64,000 nucleotides of DNA from Thermatribacter sp048814795 (GTDB lineage Bacteria > Atribacterota > Atribacteria > Atribacterales > Thermatribacteraceae): positions 806,001-870,000 of the forward strand of contig CP184673.1 in the NCBI GenBank assembly GCA_048814795.1, read 5' to 3'. The translations under genes were made by a program, and so were the position numbers. The notes under the pieces were generated by a model, which made no database searches, was not told where the DNA came from, and was given only the letters and a program-made list of their open reading frames with translations. Shown piece by piece: positions 9,506 through 17,034 of the stretch (the first letter of the stretch is position 1; every line of letters starts with the position of its first letter).

Positions 9506-10498
9506 TCAGCGCTCCGCAGCAACCCGGGCCTTTTCTGCGTAGAGACGTTCATCAGCTATTTGGAGCAGGTTTTCCAGCTTTTCTGCTTCCCGGGGGAAAA
9601 GCGAAAAACCACAGGAGATGCCCACTGCACCTTCCAGAGCAAGGTGCAGGTTTTTCTTGAGCCTTTCGATGAGTTGTTCTGATAGAGCGAGGTCTCCTTC
9701 CGGTATGAGGATCAGAAATTCATCTCCTCCATAGCGAAAGATCAGGTCCTGAGAGCGAAAAGAGTCCTGAAGTATACGGGCAACTTCCCGGAGCAGACTA
9801 TCTCCTGCAAGGTGCCCCCTGCGGTCGTTGTAGCACTTGAAATTGTCGAGATCTGCGATGAGCAATGCAAAAGGTATTTTTCTGGTTATAAACTCAGGGG
9901 CAATTTGCTTTAAAGCGTTTCGGTTCAGGAGTCCAGTGAGCGGGTCCCGGAAAGCCTGTTTGCTCAAAGTGTGGATTTGCCACTCCAGAAATCCCAGGTT
10001 GTGTTCGATAACCTTCTCTATGGCGTAGCTGGTGGTGAGGATACCGGTCAGGTAACTCAGGGCAAATACGTTTCCTCTCCACAGGGCTAAAATAATCAAG
10101 AATACGTAATAGGAACCATTTATGAACATTGCCCATCGGGCGCAGAAGTAATCCTTTTCCAGGCCGTAGCTCAAAATGGGCAGGAGAAAAAGAAATAGAA
10201 AAGGGCTGTTTTCTGCACCCGTTGCGGTGATGACCAGCATTATCAGAGCGCAGCCGCTCCCCAGGGAGAGGCGATTGTAACGGGATTTCTTCTTTTGGCC
10301 CAGGAGTTGAGCAAGTCCAAACAAAAGCGCAGCGGGAAGTGGTAAAGCGTCGCTCCAGGATGAACCATCCTGCAAAGTCCAGATGCAGTAAGCAGGAACA
10401 AAGCTCAGAGCAAAAATGAGACGGATTACCCGAGCAGGCTTGCTTATTCGCTCGGAGAGAATATGTTCTAAACTACTGAAAAGCTGCTGTACTTTCAC
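9506..10498 (-). CDS. Membrane diguanylate cyclase
   Basis: A 330-residue protein with about six N-terminal membrane segments (residues ~20-160) followed by one GGDEF domain (~180-328). The catalytic motif is intact (YGGDEF) and is preceded at the canonical five-residue distance by RSQD, an RxxD inhibitory site, so product-inhibited synthesis of c-di-GMP from GTP is expected. The N-terminus is an integral-membrane sensor of unknown ligand. Start ATG 10498; the gene is 42 nt downstream of the secreted-protein pair on the same strand. Confidence 0.9.
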   Translation of the reverse strand: MKVQQLFSSLEHILSERISKPARVIRLIFALSFVPAYCIWTLQDGSSWSDALPLPAALLFGLAQLLGQKKKSRYNRLSLGSGCALIMLVITATGAENSPFLFLFLLPILSYGLEKDYFCARWAMFINGSYYVFLIILALWRGNVFALSYLTGILTTSYAIEKVIEHNLGFLEWQIHTLSKQAFRDPLTGLLNRNALKQIAPEFITRKIPFALLIADLDNFKCYNDRRGHLAGDSLLREVARILQDSFRSQDLIFRYGGDEFLILIPEGDLALSEQLIERLKKNLHLALEGAVGISCGFSLFPREAEKLENLLQIADERLYAEKARVAAER

Positions 10499-10540
10499 GA
10501 AAAAGCACTTCCCGGGCTTGTTCCTTGCAGGTGAGGTTAA

Positions 10541-11605
10541 TCAGGACTTGAAGGCCCATCCCCAGGTGAGTTTTTCGCCCTGGATTTTGAGGTGAATCGC
10601 TGTTTCCTGCTGGGCTTCGAGTTCAAAATCCAGAGAGAGAAGCCCAGGCTCTTCGACCTGAACCGGGCAGGTTGCTGAAATAACCCGGGAGCTGGGGTGT
10701 ACCTCCTGATGAATCTGAATCCTTTTGGCTTTTTCTCCTCGATTTTCAACCTGGTAGACTTTCTCTTCCAGAGTGTCGTAAAGGACTTCTTCACCCCATC
10801 GGGAATAGAGACGGTTAGTTTTTTCGCGCAAAACCAGGGTTTCTTTCACAATCACATCCTCGGCGCTTCCCAGAGGAAATTCCAGATACGCTTCTTTATC
10901 CCTGAAATAGGCTTCTCCCAGGAAAGTCAGGCTTTCTCCATTTTTTTCGAAGCATTCCACTTTACCTTTTACCTGGAGTTCAGGGGGAACTTTCAGTTTC
11001 CAGAAACTCAGAGTTTGAGCCTGTCCGCTGAGATAGCGAATGAATTGTTCAGCTTCTATTTCCTTTTCTGCAAGCAAAAGGCGCTGGGGTACTCCCCGTT
11101 CCCAGTATATCGGGTAAGTTTGGCCCAGGACCTGAAGAGTCAGATTACCCGGGGCAGGTGTTTCGCCTCCAGAAAGGAGAAGATAGAAATAGAGCCGGGG
11201 ATTTGCAGCATCTTTTTCCCAGATTAGCTGATAGAGAAATTCTGCTTTGCAGTCCCGCAGAGGGTAAAGGGCTTTCACGGTGGCTTTCTTTTCTTCTGCA
11301 GAGTGTATTCTTAAAAGAGCCAGGGTGGAGTCTTTCGGATAGACCATGCTTTCCAGCTGGGCACCGTTTATTCTGATGGAGATTTCTTCGGGTCTCACTC
11401 TTTCCGGCTTTTGCCAGTTGAGAAGATTTTCGCCGGGGTGCAAAATCACTTCCCAGCTTTCCTCACTCAGAACCTGACCATCGGGAAAAACCAGAAGGGT
11501 CCTTGTTCCTGATTTTTCAAGAAGCATCTCCTGAGCAGAAGCGAAACTGCCCAGGCTCAAGCCCAGAAGCACTACAAAAACTAACCTGAATAAAGTACGC
11601 ATCAT
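10541..11605 (-). CDS. Secreted DUF4139-like protein of unknown function
   Basis: A 354-residue protein with a signal peptide (residues 1-24, cleavage near SFASA-QE). The body is rich in beta strands, with alternating short hydrophobic/charged runs. The C-terminal half (VLREKTNRLYSRWGEEVLYDTLEEKVYQVENR) resembles the adhesion/mucoidy-related DUF4139 fold, where an outward-facing beta domain ends the protein. It overlaps the upstream gene by 4 nt (ATGA), so the two are translationally coupled and probably paralogous partners. The assignment to DUF4139 is tentative. Confidence 0.6.
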   Translation of the reverse strand: MMRTLFRLVFVVLLGLSLGSFASAQEMLLEKSGTRTLLVFPDGQVLSEESWEVILHPGENLLNWQKPERVRPEEISIRINGAQLESMVYPKDSTLALLRIHSAEEKKATVKALYPLRDCKAEFLYQLIWEKDAANPRLYFYLLLSGGETPAPGNLTLQVLGQTYPIYWERGVPQRLLLAEKEIEAEQFIRYLSGQAQTLSFWKLKVPPELQVKGKVECFEKNGESLTFLGEAYFRDKEAYLEFPLGSAEDVIVKETLVLREKTNRLYSRWGEEVLYDTLEEKVYQVENRGEKAKRIQIHQEVHPSSRVISATCPVQVEEPGLLSLDFELEAQQETAIHLKIQGEKLTWGWAFKS

Positions 11606-12765
11606 ATTTCCTCCTCAAACTGGTAAACCAGGGTTATTTCTTTTTTTTCACCGGGAGAAAGCAGAACCGTTTTCCAGGCAGCACCGTTTTTAAACTCCCA
11701 GTCCTCAGGGAGCTTTACTTCCCCTGGAGGCAAGCTCTCTTCGATTTCAAGGGTTATCTCGTCTGGAGTTGGATTTTCGAGCTCAAAGAGGACTTCTTTT
11801 TGGGAAATAAAGCCTACCACTTCCTTTTCCTGGTTGAAGCGTGTTCTCAGCCTGCGATAAGCGACTTCCCGACGCTTTGCCAGGATTTTTGCTTTCTCCA
11901 AGATCAGTTCCAGCTGCTCGTTCTGGCGAGCACCGGGAAAGAGTAATCTTTCACACCAGCCGTTTTCTACATCCCAGAGCAGAAGATTGCCCGGGGGTAG
12001 AGGATCGCCCTCGTTTTTGAAGGTCAGAACTTGCAGGGTCCGTTCGTCAGAAAGCCGATATTTTTCTTGATAGTCAAAGGATCGCTTCTCCGGAAAGAAG
12101 GCGTTTGTGCTCCAGGCAGCAAGGGTAACTTCACCGGAGAGAGCGAAAAGCTGGTATTCAGATACCTTGTGGGTGGTGATTTCAATTGCCGGAGGGGATG
12201 GTGCTCTTTCTAATTCGGATGCCATGACTTTTTCCATCATAGCTTCCTGAGGGGGAAATAGCTCCAGAGCAGGCTTGCCCAGGAGCCACTGCAGGGATAC
12301 TTTTTCAAATTCCCGGTTATTTTGCTGCTGAATGTAAACTGCAGGGAAAAGCTGCAGTGAAGATGCCCCCTCTAAAATACCCAGGTAGGACTCTTCCCAG
12401 TCCATACCTCCCACAAAAAAGCCGGTGAGCAGGCGGTAGTTGCCTTCTTCTTCCGCAGAGAGGACCAGTTCGTAGTGAGTTTCCCGGTCTTCCAGGCGCT
12501 CTATGGTGAGTCCTTTTTGCAGGGGATGGACAGTAATGCGCCCTTTTTCCATTCCCTCCTGGGTGAGGGAGAGCCGGTTTTCGCCAGCCTGAAGGTGAAT
12601 TTCAAAGAGTTCTTCCTTCCAGGCCAGATTTATTCCCTGATACACGGTGATTCTTCTGGTTTCTGCGGGTAGTTGCTGGGCAAGGTTGGCCCAGGCGTAA
12701 AACTCAAAAGTGCACGAAGTGAGCAGAAAAAGTATAATACTCAGAAAGAGTAATTTATTTTTCAT
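11602..12765 (-). CDS. Lipoprotein, DUF4139-like, partner of the downstream gene
   Basis: A 387-residue predicted lipoprotein (LFLLTSC, Cys ~18) with a beta-rich body. The C-terminal segment FELENPTPDEITLEIEESLPPGEVKLPEDWEF followed by a short strand ending in EITLVYQFEEE is the ending expected of DUF4139-like proteins. It shares architecture, though not obvious sequence identity, with the gene overlapping its stop. Its start is only 37 nt from the divergent glutaminyl-cyclase start, so promoters must overlap in 12766-12802. No enzymatic motif is seen. Confidence 0.6.
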   Translation of the reverse strand: MKNKLLFLSIILFLLTSCTFEFYAWANLAQQLPAETRRITVYQGINLAWKEELFEIHLQAGENRLSLTQEGMEKGRITVHPLQKGLTIERLEDRETHYELVLSAEEEGNYRLLTGFFVGGMDWEESYLGILEGASSLQLFPAVYIQQQNNREFEKVSLQWLLGKPALELFPPQEAMMEKVMASELERAPSPPAIEITTHKVSEYQLFALSGEVTLAAWSTNAFFPEKRSFDYQEKYRLSDERTLQVLTFKNEGDPLPPGNLLLWDVENGWCERLLFPGARQNEQLELILEKAKILAKRREVAYRRLRTRFNQEKEVVGFISQKEVLFELENPTPDEITLEIEESLPPGEVKLPEDWEFKNGAAWKTVLLSPGEKKEITLVYQFEEEI

Positions 12766-12802
12766 TTTTTACCCTCCTTTTAAGGAGGAATATAGCACAG
12801 AG

Positions 12803-13633
12803 GTGTTCCGAAGTAAACATTTGTTGAGAAAAAATTACCGGGGATGCTGGAGGTTTTCCTTTCTGGTCGGGCTGGCCTTCTTTGCTCTTTTCTGGATGGG
12901 GGAGGTCTTTTCTTCGGAGCTCCTGGATTATCTGAGGGCGAGTGGCATTCCCTGCTTGAGAGCAACCCTTGTTGGGCGTTTTCCCCACGATTCTCGGGCT
13001 TTCACTCAGGGTCTGCTTTTCTCTGAGGGGGTACTTTACGAGAGCACCGGTCTCTACGGTAAGTCTACCCTGCGCAGGGTAGACCCCGAAACGGGTGAGG
13101 TGCTGGACATGGTTTCCCTGGACAAAGAGCTTTTTGGTGAAGGACTTGCCCTGCGAGATGGAGAGCTGGTGCAGCTCACCTGGCGGGAGCGAACCGTTCT
13201 TTTCTGGGACACAGAAGCGCTCAGGTTCAAAAAACGGCTTCCTTACCCTTTTGAGGGCTGGGGGCTTACCTTTGATGGGAGCAATTTCATTGCCAGTGAT
13301 GGTTCGTCGCTTTTGCGTTTCTTGAGTTCGGAGGACCTTTCGCTAAAAAGAGAAGTTGCGGTGACCGCTGGGGGAAGGGAAATAGATAGAATAAACGAGC
13401 TTGAGTATGCAGAAGGTAAGATTTACGCCAACCTCTGGTATGAGGATCTGGTGCTGGTGGTGGACCCTGGAAGCGGAAACGTGGTGGGCTGGCTGGATTT
13501 TTCTTTTCTTCGCCAGGAGCTCACTGGTGAGGCGGGTGTTATGAACGGAATCGCCTTCGACCCCAAAAGCGGAAACTTCTACCTGACCGGCAAAAACTGG
13601 CCCTTCCTGTATGTGGTAAAAATTGAAGATTGA
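12803..13633 (+). CDS. Glutaminyl-peptide cyclotransferase (plant-type beta-propeller)
   Basis: A 276-residue exported protein of the plant-type glutamine cyclotransferase family (pfam05096), which converts N-terminal Gln to pyroglutamate. Signature segments are FPHDSRAFTQGLLF, LYESTGLYGKSTLR, ELFGEGLALRDG, EGWGLTFDG, INELEYAEGKIYANLW and VMNGIAFDP. These are the repeated blades of a five-bladed propeller. I choose GTG 12803 because a TAAGGAGGA site ends 13 nt upstream; TTG 12821 is an alternative. An in-frame extension back to 12710 would run into the divergent gene and is unlikely. A signal anchor follows (SFLVGLAFFALFWMGEVFS). Confidence 0.88.
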   Translation: MFRSKHLLRKNYRGCWRFSFLVGLAFFALFWMGEVFSSELLDYLRASGIPCLRATLVGRFPHDSRAFTQGLLFSEGVLYESTGLYGKSTLRRVDPETGEVLDMVSLDKELFGEGLALRDGELVQLTWRERTVLFWDTEALRFKKRLPYPFEGWGLTFDGSNFIASDGSSLLRFLSSEDLSLKREVAVTAGGREIDRINELEYAEGKIYANLWYEDLVLVVDPGSGNVVGWLDFSFLRQELTGEAGVMNGIAFDPKSGNFYLTGKNWPFLYVVKIED

Positions 13634-13886
13634 GCATCTGTGCGCTGGTGCTTTCCAGCAAAGAACCATTGTTTCCCTGATGACCCAAGGCGATGTAGGC
13701 CCAGACTTTTCGCTTGCGGAGCGGTGCACAGGCCTGGGCGCAGGGTTCGCCGGATTCGGAAGGAAAGCGTCCGGGCAGATGCCTTTATCAGCCACCGTTT
13801 GCCAGCGCAGTGAGCTATCTTTCAAACGCCTGGCAAGCTTCCGCAGCGGGCTTTTGCTTCTGCCGGAAGGTGCTTGAGAATAGCGC

Positions 13887-14702
13887 TTATCCCTTGATAT
13901 CTTCCAGGTTCACAATTTCCAGGATGTCTCCCCTGAAAACCATGGCGTAAAGCTTCTTTCTGGTGAGCAATTTCACCGTTTCTTCTTTCATGTTCAGCCC
14001 GGCATAGATGGCTCGTAGAGTGTAATCCTTGAGGGAGGGGATAAAAACGGGGATTTCCTGGAGTTTTTTGAGAAAGTCGTCGATGTATTCTTTGCGATCA
14101 GGATTGGCTTTCACTTCTACCGCATAGGCCACCTTTTGTTTTTCACACAGAGCCAGAATGTCGATTTCTAAACTCTTTCCCTCTTTGCGAACTAATTTCT
14201 TTACGTCGATTATGTCCGGTAAAACGCCAAAGCACTTCTCTATGGCCTGATCTATGGAAGGAGCAAATATGTCTTCAACCAGAGTTCCCATCTTGTTAGC
14301 CAGCCTACCCCATTGCTGGTTGAGGTTTTCAATGTTCTTTTTCGACCATTCCTTGAAATCCAGCATTTCATCTTTGAATACTCTCATTTCGTCTTTGAAG
14401 TTTCTCATCTCATCCTTGAATACCTTCATTTCGTCCTTGAATTCCAGCATCTCGTCCTTGAATGCTTTCATCTCATCTTTGAAGCCCAGCATTTCATCCT
14501 TGAATACCTTCATCTCATCCTTGAATACCTTCATTTCGTCCTTGAAGTCCAGCATTTCGTTCTTGAATACCTTCATTTCGTCTTTGAATTCCTGCATTTC
14601 TTTCTTGAATTCTTGAAGCTCTATTTCCGTTTTTTGCTGAATGTAAACCAGGCGCATCAGTGCCTCTTCAAGTTTGTCCACCCGTTCTCTGAGAACCGCC
14701 AT
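13887..14702 (-). CDS. Heptad-repeat coiled-coil protein with C-terminal PD-(D/E)XK-like domain
   Basis: A 271-residue protein. Residues ~30-115 are a near-perfect tandem of 7-residue units of the type KDEMKVF or KDEMLDF, about a dozen copies, encoded by 21-bp DNA repeats (14340-14600). This predicts a long parallel coiled coil. The C-terminal ~130 residues contain SLEIDILALCEKQKVAYAVEVKAN, which fits the D-(E/Q)-x-K core of restriction-like nucleases (DUF3782-type). The DNA repeat makes copy-number change by slippage likely. Function unknown; nuclease activity is inference. Confidence 0.75.
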   Translation of the reverse strand: MAVLRERVDKLEEALMRLVYIQQKTEIELQEFKKEMQEFKDEMKVFKNEMLDFKDEMKVFKDEMKVFKDEMLGFKDEMKAFKDEMLEFKDEMKVFKDEMRNFKDEMRVFKDEMLDFKEWSKKNIENLNQQWGRLANKMGTLVEDIFAPSIDQAIEKCFGVLPDIIDVKKLVRKEGKSLEIDILALCEKQKVAYAVEVKANPDRKEYIDDFLKKLQEIPVFIPSLKDYTLRAIYAGLNMKEETVKLLTRKKLYAMVFRGDILEIVNLEDIKG

Positions 14703-14859
14703 GAATTATCACCTCACCTCCATTATATCAGAAGCAGGGGGCTAAATAATTTGTGCGTTTCAGCTCCGGTAACCTGGCTGTGTTATTATAAATAACTTAC
14801 CGGGCTTTGAAAGGCGAGAATTTCCGGAAGCCACTTTCAAAAAAGGGGGGTGGGAAGTC

Positions 14860-15828
14860 ATGCCAGAGAAGAAGGGAAGAGCCTTTGAGGTGGTCTGCCT
14901 GGGCGAGGTGGTGGTGGACGCTTTCCGGGTTTCAGAGCGTCCTCTTTCCTTTTCCTTTTTTCCGGGCGGTGCCTCAGTCAACGTGGCGGTGGCCCTGGCT
15001 CGCCTTGGTGTACGAAGTGCGGTGCTGGGGAAAGTTGGAGAGGACCCCTTCGGGAAGCTCCTCCGTGATACTTTGCAAGCAGAGGGGGTGAAGCCGAGCT
15101 TGAGGGTCTCGAAAGGAGAGCGCACCTCCCTTACCTTTGTTTTTGGTGAGAGGGAACCCTGCTACCTGCGCTATGCATCTTCAGACCTGAGCCTTTCCCT
15201 TCAGGATGTGGACTGGACGCTTTTTAAGGGGGCTCGGGTGGTGCATCTTGTATCTCTGGATTTTGTTGACGCCCCGATTCGTGGAGTTTCGAGGGCTGTT
15301 TTGCGCCTCTCTCAGGAGCAGGGCATATTTGTTTTTCTTGATTGTAACCACCGCCCCGCCTTCTGGAAAGACCCTGATCAGGCGCGGAAGACAATCCGGG
15401 AAAAGCTCCCTGAGGTGGACTTTTTGAAGCTCAACTTTGAGGAGTTTCTTTTTTTGAGTGGCGAAAAAGAGCTGGAACGGGGAGCGCAAGCTTTGCTTGC
15501 TTGGGGAGTTGGCAATCTGGCAGTTACTCTGGGAGAGCAGGGAGTTTTCTTTGCCAATTCCTCAGGGCAGGGCAGAGTTCCCGCTTTTCCGGTTGCGGTG
15601 AGAGATGTGGTGGGTTGTGGCGATGCCTTCTGTGCCGGAGTACTGGCCAGGGTTCTTGAGGAAGGAATAGAGAAGGGCTTTTTGCTTCCTCTTTCTTTGT
15701 TCAGGGAAGCGGTCGTTTTTGGTTCAGCCTGTGGAGCGTTGACTGCTCAAAAACAGGGAGCTTATCCAGCCTTCCCAAGACTTGAAGAAGTGCAGGAGTT
15801 TTTGAGGAATAGGCCGTTGCCTTTCTGA
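14860..15828 (+). CDS. PfkB-family carbohydrate kinase
   Basis: A 322-residue ribokinase/fructokinase-type sugar kinase. The N-terminal signature includes GGASVNVAVALARLG with GKVGEDPFG. The second signature holds the catalytic Asp in DVVGCGDAFCAGVLARVLEEG. It phosphorylates a sugar or sugar-like substrate with ATP in the cytosol; 2-keto-3-deoxygluconate, fructose or ribose are all possible. Start ATG 14860 follows a GGGGGGTGGG purine-rich site. It stands alone between the coiled-coil gene (divergent) and a small ORF. Confidence 0.9.
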   Translation: MPEKKGRAFEVVCLGEVVVDAFRVSERPLSFSFFPGGASVNVAVALARLGVRSAVLGKVGEDPFGKLLRDTLQAEGVKPSLRVSKGERTSLTFVFGEREPCYLRYASSDLSLSLQDVDWTLFKGARVVHLVSLDFVDAPIRGVSRAVLRLSQEQGIFVFLDCNHRPAFWKDPDQARKTIREKLPEVDFLKLNFEEFLFLSGEKELERGAQALLAWGVGNLAVTLGEQGVFFANSSGQGRVPAFPVAVRDVVGCGDAFCAGVLARVLEEGIEKGFLLPLSLFREAVVFGSACGALTAQKQGAYPAFPRLEEVQEFLRNRPLPF

Positions 15829-15946
15829 GTAACTCGCAGTTGAGGTTTTTTGATGATTTTTGCAGTTCACCCCCTTTTCTCCCTAAAGAATTTTTGTTCT
15901 CTGCCGATACATATATATGGAAACAAAAAGAAGGGAGGAGAAACTG

Positions 15947-16045
15947 ATGAGCCTGAAAGTCAAAGGGAATGACACCCTCTATGGTGAGGAGGGCCGTTCA
16001 CTGGCAGTGCGCTATGGAAGCGACGATGAGAAAGAGAAGGATTGA
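15947..16045 (+). CDS. Small ORF, 32 residues, strong ribosome site
   Basis: A 32-codon ORF beginning MSLKVKGNDTLYGEEGRS and ending DDEKEKD. It is preceded at ideal spacing by AAGGGAGGAG (15931-15940), the best ribosome site in this neighbourhood. The peptide is polar, charged and glycine-containing, with no membrane segment or signal. It lies alone in a 436-nt space between the PfkB and ZIP genes. After it, 16046-16264 holds only weak inverted repeats (TAACGC/GCGTTA near 16111). No family recognised; expression is inferred from the ribosome site. Confidence 0.5.
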   Translation: MSLKVKGNDTLYGEEGRSLAVRYGSDDEKEKD

Positions 16046-16264
16046 GTTTTGAGATGTTCGGGTGTGGGGTTTTAAAATGTTACTTTTTTGCTTTTGGGCT
16101 GTGGTGGATAACGCTTTTTCGCGTTACCTGGGAGCTCCCGAGCTTTCTGGTTGCCTCTTTTGGTAGGTAAGATAGTTTTTCTGCTCTTTGCTGCCTGGTT
16201 TTCATTTTGCTTTGTATCCTCTTTTTGAGTAAACTATTAAAAATTGTCCTGAGGAGTTCAGCAG

Positions 16265-17014
16265 GTGAGCATTCTCTGGTGGGGCATTCTGGGTAGTGTT
16301 GTAGCTGGTCTGGCCACAGGGTTAGGTGGCATACCGGTTCTTTTCCCTGCTTTGAGCAGGGTTTCTCACCGCTTCCGTGATGAGCTCCTGGGCTTTGCGG
16401 CAGGAGTGATGCTGGCAGCTACTGTCTTTAGCCTGCTGGTTCCAGCCATTGAGTACGGCGGGGTATGGGCGGCTCTGGGGGGTTTGGCCTGGGGGGCACT
16501 GCTTCTGGGTTTGATGGATCGTCTGATACCTCATGAGCATTTTGAGAAGGGTCTGGAGGGACCAAAAAGCGGGTTGCGCGAAATCTGGCTCTTTGTTATT
16601 GCTATTACTCTTCACAACTTTCCGGAAGGCCTGGCGGTGGGGGTGAGTTTTGGAAGTGGGAATGTAAAGGATGGGATCACCGTGGCTACAGCGATAGGCA
16701 TTCAAAACATTCCCGAAGGTATGGCGGTTGCCATTTCTCTTCTCGGTGTCGGCTATGCACGCTCCAGGGCCTTCTTTTATGCTTTTTTGACCGGTTTGGT
16801 AGAGCCCCTGGGAGGAGCGCTGGGCATCGGCCTGGTTTCCATCATGCATCCTTTCCTGCCCTGGGGTATGAGCATTGCAGCAGGGGCCATGCTGTTTGTA
16901 ATCAGCGATGAGATTATCCCTGAAACTCACCACGGGAATATGGCCCGCTTTTCCACCTATGCTCTGATTGCTGGTTTTGGTATAATGATGTTGCTCGATA
17001 ACCTTCTGGGATAA
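16265..17014 (+). CDS. ZIP-family divalent metal transporter
   Basis: A 249-residue ZIP (ZupT-like) permease with eight hydrophobic segments. The two metal-binding helices are clear: HNFPEGLAVGVSFG and NIPEGMAVAISLLG, each with the paired His/Asn-Pro-Glu. It imports Zn, Fe or related divalent cations across the cytoplasmic membrane. Start GTG 16265, with GAGGAG about 9 nt upstream. The short His-rich loop between helices 3 and 4 (LIPHEHFEKG) is usual. Confidence 0.92.
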   Translation: MSILWWGILGSVVAGLATGLGGIPVLFPALSRVSHRFRDELLGFAAGVMLAATVFSLLVPAIEYGGVWAALGGLAWGALLLGLMDRLIPHEHFEKGLEGPKSGLREIWLFVIAITLHNFPEGLAVGVSFGSGNVKDGITVATAIGIQNIPEGMAVAISLLGVGYARSRAFFYAFLTGLVEPLGGALGIGLVSIMHPFLPWGMSIAAGAMLFVISDEIIPETHHGNMARFSTYALIAGFGIMMLLDNLLG

Positions 17015-17034
17015 AATATCAATTTCTGGAAAGG

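Noticed and set aside
14254..14795. Long open frames opposite the coiled-coil gene.
   Set aside because: They mirror the 21-bp DNA repeats of the minus-strand gene and have no ribosome site or recognisable product.
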